From contig JAQYVQ010000364.1 in NCBI GenBank assembly GCA_030145435.1, forward strand, positions 1 through 9,157: a stretch of DNA of 9,157 nt. The letters run 5' to 3'. Under the pieces are notes generated by a model, which was not told the DNA's origin, made no database searches, and worked only from the letters and a program-made list of their open reading frames with translations. The stretch is from Syntrophobacteria bacterium. GTDB taxonomy: Bacteria; Desulfobacterota; DSWW01. This document shows, piece by piece, positions 5,218 to 9,157 of this stretch (its first letter is position 1; each line of letters starts with the position of its first letter). A program made the position numbers and the translations under genes.

Positions 5218-6075
5218 ATGGAACGCATCGGAATTATCGCGAAGATCAAGCAGGACAAACACGTTAGCCAGACCGTGACGGACCTCGTCCGGTGGCTCTC
5301 CGACAGGCAGATACAACCCGTACTGGACGAGGAAACCGGAAAACAGCTGGGGCACCCGGATTGTCTTCCGAAGTCGGAGCTGCCCACCGCCACCGAGATG
5401 CTCGTGGTGCTGGGAGGTGACGGCACCCTCCTGAGCGTGGCCCGCCTCATCAAGGGACGGGACGTCCCCATACTCGGCGTCAACCTCGGCAGCATGGGAT
5501 TTCTCTCAGAGGTAACGATCGAGGAGATGTTTCCCGTCCTCGAGCAGGTGCTGAACGGCAACTACCGGATCGACCGCAGGATGATGTTGAAGGCACAGAT
5601 CCTCCGCCAGGGAACCTGCATCACAGAGGAATCCCTGTTGAACGACGTGGTCATCAACAAGAGCGCCCTGGCCCGCATTCTCACCCTCGAGGTAAGGGTG
5701 GACGGCACCTACCTGACCACCTTCCAGGCAGACGGCCTCATCCTTTCGACACCGACCGGCTCTACGGCCTACTCCCTTGCAGCAGGCGGTCCGATCATCT
5801 ACCCGTCCCTTTCCTCGATTCTCCTCACGCCCATCTGTCCCCACACCTTGACAAACCGGCCGATCATCCTGCCAGTGGACTCCACCGTTGAAGTCACACT
5901 CCGGTCCGAAGAAAGGGACGCCTACGTCACCCTGGACGGCCAGTTGGGGCTTCCCTTTCTCGAGAACGACGTGGCCAAGATACAGCAGTCCGAGTACACC
6001 GTGCCGCTGGTTAAGTCCCCCTTCAAGGACTACTTTGAAGTCCTTCGCACCAAGCTGAAGTGGGGGGAGCGCTAG
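5218..6075 (+). CDS. nadK: NAD kinase (ATP/polyphosphate-dependent)
   Basis: A 285-residue cytoplasmic enzyme that phosphorylates NAD to NADP. The nucleotide-binding motif GGDGT is at 66-70, the LGVNLGSMGFL segment at 86-96, NDVVIN at 142-147, and the NAD-binding glycine-rich segment STPTGSTAYSLAAGGP at 177-192. Length and motif order are normal for bacterial NadK. The ATG at 5218 begins MERIGIIAK, exactly where family members start; a TTG at 5170 would add 16 residues with no family support. The Shine-Dalgarno before 5218 is weak (GAAGAA), while a better TGGAGG lies too far upstream at 5171-5176. recN begins 19 bases after the stop, so the two are probably co-transcribed. The right arm of an inverted-repeat element ends about 90 bases before the start. 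Confidence 0.96.
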   Translation: MERIGIIAKIKQDKHVSQTVTDLVRWLSDRQIQPVLDEETGKQLGHPDCLPKSELPTATEMLVVLGGDGTLLSVARLIKGRDVPILGVNLGSMGFLSEVTIEEMFPVLEQVLNGNYRIDRRMMLKAQILRQGTCITEESLLNDVVINKSALARILTLEVRVDGTYLTTFQADGLILSTPTGSTAYSLAAGGPIIYPSLSSILLTPICPHTLTNRPIILPVDSTVEVTLRSEERDAYVTLDGQLGLPFLENDVAKIQQSEYTVPLVKSPFKDYFEVLRTKLKWGER

Positions 6076-6094
6076 CCCGAGGGGTCACTGGGGG

Positions 6095-7819
6095 ATGCTT
6101 CGAGAACTCTCCATAGAAAACCTGGCCATCATCGAGGAGGCGAGGATCGTCTTCGGTAAGGGGCTAAACGTCCTGACCGGAGAAACCGGTGCGGGCAAGA
6201 GCCTTCTGGTCGCCGCACTCGAGCTCGTTCTGGGGGAACGGGCAAAGGCGGAATGGATTCGGGCCGACGCAGAAGAGGCACGGGTGGAAGCGGTGATCGA
6301 CCTGGAGGACACGCCGGAACTGTCCGAGATACTCGCCGACGCCGGTCATGCGGCCACGGACATACTGGTGATAAGGCGAACGGTGACTCGGTCCGGGAAG
6401 AACCGGGTGTACATAAACGACCGGGCCGCCACGCTGAGCTTCCTGGAGAAACTCGGACAACGACTCGCTGACATTCATGGACAGCACGAGCATCAGTCGC
6501 TGCTGCGGGTGAAGAGACACCGGGAACTCCTGGATCGATTCGGGGAACTGGTGCCCTCCCAGAGACGGGTGGCCGACCTCACCCGCTCCGTGCGCGATCT
6601 TCGACAGCAACTGGCCCGTTTGGAGACCCAACAGGAGCAGATGGTGTCGGAGAGAGATCTGGCCCTGTTTCAACACGAAGAAATCTCCCGGGCGAACCTT
6701 GAGATCGGGGAAGAGGAGGATCTGGAACGTGAAAGGGGGCGGTATCTCCACGCGGAACAACTCCTCGATGTCTGCGGGGAAGGGGAACGAAGGCTGTACA
6801 GTGACCCGGATTCGGTCGTGGACACCCTGAGCGGGATCCAGAAGCGGGTCGAAGAAGCAAGGCAAATCGATGGGGCCTTTTCCAAGCCGGCCGAGCTGTT
6901 GGAAACGGCGCAGCACTACGTGGAGGAGGCTGCCCGGCATCTCCAACAACAGGCATCGACCGTGCAGGGAGACCCCGACCGCCTGGAACAGATCGAGGAG
7001 AGGCTCGGCCTTCTCCATCAACTGAAACGAAAGTACCATCGCTCCGTGGAAGAAATGCTGGCCCTGGGACAGGAACTGGCCGGGCGAATCGAGCGGATGG
7101 ACAGCTTCGAAGAGGACTGTCGCGAATTGTTGGCGAAGATCGACCGGGAGGAGTCGAAACTCGTCGAGACGGCTCGCGCTCTCTCCGAGGCACGGAAGAA
7201 GGTCGCCGCGAAGCTGGACAAAGCGATCGAAAAGGAACTGCAAGCTGTCGGAATGAAGGGAACCGGCTTTCGGGTCGATGTCCGGCCCGTCCCCTCGGAC
7301 CCATCCGGCAAGGCGTCGGAGGGGATTCAGCTCGGGGAGCACAGAATCGACGCCTCAGGGATGGATCAGATCGAGTTTCTCATCCGCCCGAATCCCGGTC
7401 AGCCCTTCCGGCCCCTCCAGCGAATCGCCTCGGGTGGAGAGCTCTCCAGGATCATGCTGGCCATAAGGAATGTGCTGCGACGTTCGGACGGGTTGCCCAC
7501 CCTGGTTTTCGACGAGGTGGATGCGGGCATCGGCGGGGCGGAGGCAGAATCGGTGGGCGCCCGGCTGAAGCGGCTCAGCGAAGATTTCCAGATCCTGTGC
7601 ATCACCCATCTTCCTCAGATTGCGGTCTTTGGGGACACGCACCTGAAGGTGTCGAAGCAAGTCGAGGACGGGCGCACGCGTTTCCTCGTCGACACGGTAG
7701 AAAGAGCGGAGCGGGAAAGAGAAATCGCGAGAATGCTCGGGGGCTTCAAAATCACGAAGAAGACCCTGGCACATGCACGGGAGATGCTGCAGGAAAAGGC
7801 TCCCACGGAGATCCGATGA
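6095..7819 (+). CDS. recN: DNA repair protein RecN (SMC-like ATPase)
   Basis: A 574-residue SMC-family ATPase that acts early in recombinational repair of double-strand breaks. The N-terminal half-ATPase begins LRELSIENLAIIEEA with Walker A GETGAGKS (29-36), and HGQHEHQSLL follows near 125-135. The centre (about 150-365) is rich in Glu, Gln, Arg and Leu and should form the antiparallel coiled coil. The C-terminal half has the ABC signature ASGGELSR (445-452), Walker B LVFDEVDAGIGG (D473, E474) and the H-loop segment THLPQIA (504-510). Length is close to E. coli RecN. GAGGGG (6079-6084) gives a ribosome binding site ten bases before the ATG. The stop overlaps the next gene's start as ATGA, so N-acetylglutamate synthase translation is probably coupled to RecN. 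I recognise no SOS box upstream. Confidence 0.97.
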   Translation: MLRELSIENLAIIEEARIVFGKGLNVLTGETGAGKSLLVAALELVLGERAKAEWIRADAEEARVEAVIDLEDTPELSEILADAGHAATDILVIRRTVTRSGKNRVYINDRAATLSFLEKLGQRLADIHGQHEHQSLLRVKRHRELLDRFGELVPSQRRVADLTRSVRDLRQQLARLETQQEQMVSERDLALFQHEEISRANLEIGEEEDLERERGRYLHAEQLLDVCGEGERRLYSDPDSVVDTLSGIQKRVEEARQIDGAFSKPAELLETAQHYVEEAARHLQQQASTVQGDPDRLEQIEERLGLLHQLKRKYHRSVEEMLALGQELAGRIERMDSFEEDCRELLAKIDREESKLVETARALSEARKKVAAKLDKAIEKELQAVGMKGTGFRVDVRPVPSDPSGKASEGIQLGEHRIDASGMDQIEFLIRPNPGQPFRPLQRIASGGELSRIMLAIRNVLRRSDGLPTLVFDEVDAGIGGAEAESVGARLKRLSEDFQILCITHLPQIAVFGDTHLKVSKQVEDGRTRFLVDTVERAEREREIARMLGGFKITKKTLAHAREMLQEKAPTEIR

Positions 7820-8286
7820 TTCGAAAAGCGCGCATGACCGAAGTCCCCCTGATCTACAAAACGCTCGAAATCTCAGCGAGGAACGGTGAACTGCTGCCCC
7901 GTTCTCTCGGAGAGTTGTACGACTCGATCCGGGATTTTCAGGTCTACACAGACGAGCAGGGCCAGTTGCGAGGCTGTTGCGCCCTCCACCCGACCTGGGA
8001 AGACCTCGGCGAGATTCGCTCCCTGGTCGTCAGCGAGGAAGCCCGTAAGAAGGGAATTGGCAGAAGCCTGGTGAACCGTTGCCTCGAAGAGGGCAGAGAA
8101 CTGGACCTGCAACGCATTTTCGTGCTCACCTTCAACTCCTCTTTCTTCCAAAGGTTGCAGTTTGTCCCGATCTCCAAGTCACTTCTTCCCCACAAGATAT
8201 GGGCCGAGTGTATCCGATGCATACACTTTCCGGATTGCAAGGAAGAGGCCCTCATGCTGGAACTCCGAGAAGACTCCTCAGAATAA
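7816..8286 (+). CDS. argA: Short N-acetylglutamate synthase (GNAT-family ArgA)
   Basis: A 156-residue GNAT acetyltransferase that resembles the short, single-domain N-acetylglutamate synthases of deltaproteobacteria and actinobacteria, which acetylate glutamate with acetyl-CoA in the first step of arginine synthesis. It lacks the amino-acid-kinase domain of E. coli ArgA. Visible family marks are LLPRSLGELYDSIRDF (26-41), CALHPTWEDLGEIRSL (55-70) and the acetyl-CoA loop RKKGIG (77-82). The C-terminus has LPHKIWAEC followed by a cysteine cluster C132-X2-C135-X5-C141 (with FPDC), which I recall as typical of this subgroup and which could bind metal. The start ATG overlaps the recN stop by four bases. 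The substrate is inferred from family resemblance; another small-molecule acetyltransferase remains possible. Confidence 0.82.
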   Translation: MIRKARMTEVPLIYKTLEISARNGELLPRSLGELYDSIRDFQVYTDEQGQLRGCCALHPTWEDLGEIRSLVVSEEARKKGIGRSLVNRCLEEGRELDLQRIFVLTFNSSFFQRLQFVPISKSLLPHKIWAECIRCIHFPDCKEEALMLELREDSSE

Positions 8287-8379
8287 GGTTCAAGGTTTCG
8301 TCCCAATTGGCCGAATGATAAGGTAAATGCCCGAATTGTAACGAAAAGGGGGCTCGATCTTCCCTTTGCGTTGGATTTA

Positions 8380-8388
8380 TGGTACTAT
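8380..8388 (+). promoter_or_regulatory. Extended -10 promoter candidate for the M23 peptidase gene
   Basis: TGGTACTAT fits the extended -10 pattern TGnTATAAT with four of six core matches, inside an AT-rich island (about 8372-8412) in otherwise GC-rich DNA. Such promoters need little -35 sequence; the hexamer 17 bases upstream is TTCCCT (8360-8365). Transcription would start near 8395, about 75 bases before the GTG start of the peptidase gene. It suggests the peptidase is transcribed separately from recN-argA. Confidence 0.4.
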
Positions 8389-8468
8389 TGTTTATGTGTA
8401 ATAGAACCAAAAAGAATGCTTCCCATCGTGTTCGATTCTCCTCGTTGACGCATCGAGGGAGGATGTAA

Positions 8469-9157
8469 GTGGCGTTACAGAAACGATACAGATTATCCCT
8501 CGCGACATCTGAGGCAAAAGGCGCGAAGCAGATCGAGATCGGTTTGCCCCTTCTCTGCCTCCTGATGGTCGCGGCCGTGCTTCTGTCGGGCACGATTCTG
8601 TGGGGATCCTGGATCGCCCTCCACTCCGTCCAGAACGAGAAACGGTATCGAGCCGAAATCGACAACCTCCAGGAACAGAACCAGGCGCAAGCCTTCCACA
8701 TCCAGCAGTTCACGGACACGCTCGGTCATCTGACCGGACAGATGGAGAGGCTGCAGAACTTTTACGCAAAGCTGAAAATTCTGGCCAATCTCGACTTGCA
8801 GGAACCCCAGGACCCGTCCATTGCCGCCGGAGGCCCCCAGCCCGACACCCGGGAAATCAACATGTACCTCGAGGAGGGCCTGAAACAGCAAATTCAGAGG
8901 GTACACTGGGAAATGGAAGAGTTGCAGATGCTGGCGGAAATCCAGGAAAGGAACGCCTACAAGGTCGAAAGATTCTTCGACTCCCAGCGTTCTTTGCTCG
9001 CCTCCACGCCTACGATCTGGCCTGTCCGGGGCTGGGTCACCTCCTCTTTCGGACAGCGCGTGTCGCCCTTCACGGGCAGGCTCCAGATGCACGAAGGACT
9101 CGACATCGCCGCCCGCCCCGGCACCCCGGTCAAGGCCTCCGCGGAGGGGATCGTGAT
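8469..9157 (+). CDS. Membrane-anchored M23 (LytM-type) peptidase, 3' end outside window
   Basis: The first 229 codons of a probable murein endopeptidase or divisome regulator. A short basic N-terminus is followed by one transmembrane segment (about 25-51, GLPLLCLLMVAAVLLSG onwards), which should anchor it in the inner membrane with the rest in the periplasm. Residues about 55-190 are rich in Gln, Glu, Leu and Met and look like coiled coil. The M23 domain starts near WPVRGWVTSSFGQRVSP; HEGLD gives the zinc-ligand pattern H208-X3-D212. The second half of the catalytic site lies beyond the edge, so activity cannot be judged. GAGGGAGG (8455-8462) six bases before the GTG supports this start, and an in-frame TAA abuts it upstream (8466-8468). 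The frame is supported by continuous translation across the whole stretch. Confidence 0.88.
   Translation, partial: MALQKRYRLSLATSEAKGAKQIEIGLPLLCLLMVAAVLLSGTILWGSWIALHSVQNEKRYRAEIDNLQEQNQAQAFHIQQFTDTLGHLTGQMERLQNFYAKLKILANLDLQEPQDPSIAAGGPQPDTREINMYLEEGLKQQIQRVHWEMEELQMLAEIQERNAYKVERFFDSQRSLLASTPTIWPVRGWVTSSFGQRVSPFTGRLQMHEGLDIAARPGTPVKASAEGIV

Noticed and set aside
6164..7342. 392-codon minus-strand frame opposite recN
   Set aside because: Shadow of the recN coding sequence; no ribosome binding site or family resemblance.
8344..8367. AAAAGGG...CCCTTT hairpin as terminator of the nadK-recN-argA transcript
   Set aside because: The stem is only about six pairs with a large loop and no T run follows; the position also overlaps the candidate promoter region.
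8394..8468. 24-codon frame from ATG 8394 ending directly before the peptidase start
   Set aside because: No ribosome binding site precedes it, and its composition looks random.
1..9157. CRISPR arrays, tRNA or rRNA genes, phage or transposase genes
   Set aside because: No regularly spaced repeats, cloverleaf-like segments, rRNA sequence or mobile-element protein motifs were seen on either strand.

Overview
The window looks like a chromosomal segment of a GC-rich deltaproteobacterium (Desulfobacterota). The grounds are a stand-alone sigma-54 activator, a short single-domain N-acetylglutamate synthase of the kind found in Geobacter-like bacteria, and the run nadK, recN, short argA, M23 peptidase. 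This placement is inferred from gene content; no rRNA or other marker gene is present. I see no phage, plasmid, transposase, CRISPR or defence genes. It is mostly housekeeping DNA, and the less ordinary signals lie between the genes.

Layout. 1-239 is a leader region with a near-consensus sigma-54 promoter (105-120) overlapping a hairpin. 240-1661 (+) is an NtrC-class sigma-54-dependent response regulator. 1662-1958 is non-coding and holds an A/G-rich inverted-repeat element, a nested hairpin with a UNCG-type tetraloop and a possible sigma-70 promoter. 1959-2936 (+) is a long-chain polyprenyl diphosphate synthase. Converging on it are two minus-strand genes: rarA (4781-3411), then a small GGQ release-factor-like ribosome-rescue protein (3356-2973). 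A 17-codon reading frame with a good ribosome binding site sits directly upstream of rarA and overlaps its start codon as ATGA.

4832-5217 is a divergent intergenic region with a short dyad, a TCG-type microsatellite and a second A/G-rich inverted-repeat element sharing words with the first. On the plus strand follow nadK (5218-6075), recN (6095-7819) and a short N-acetylglutamate synthase (7816-8286), tightly packed and probably one transcript. After a 182-base gap with an extended -10 promoter candidate comes a membrane-anchored M23 (LytM-type) peptidase, cut off by the right edge (8469 onwards).

How the genes fit together. RecN and RarA handle double-strand breaks and stalled forks, and the GGQ protein probably frees stalled ribosomes. 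NadK makes NADP, ArgA commits glutamate to arginine, the prenyl synthase supplies the quinone or undecaprenyl-type side chain, and the M23 protein acts on peptidoglycan. The regulator's targets and partner kinase cannot be read from this window. I do not see a convincing new multi-gene system; the best leads are the leader peptide of rarA, the paired inverted-repeat elements and the structured leader of the prenyl synthase gene.
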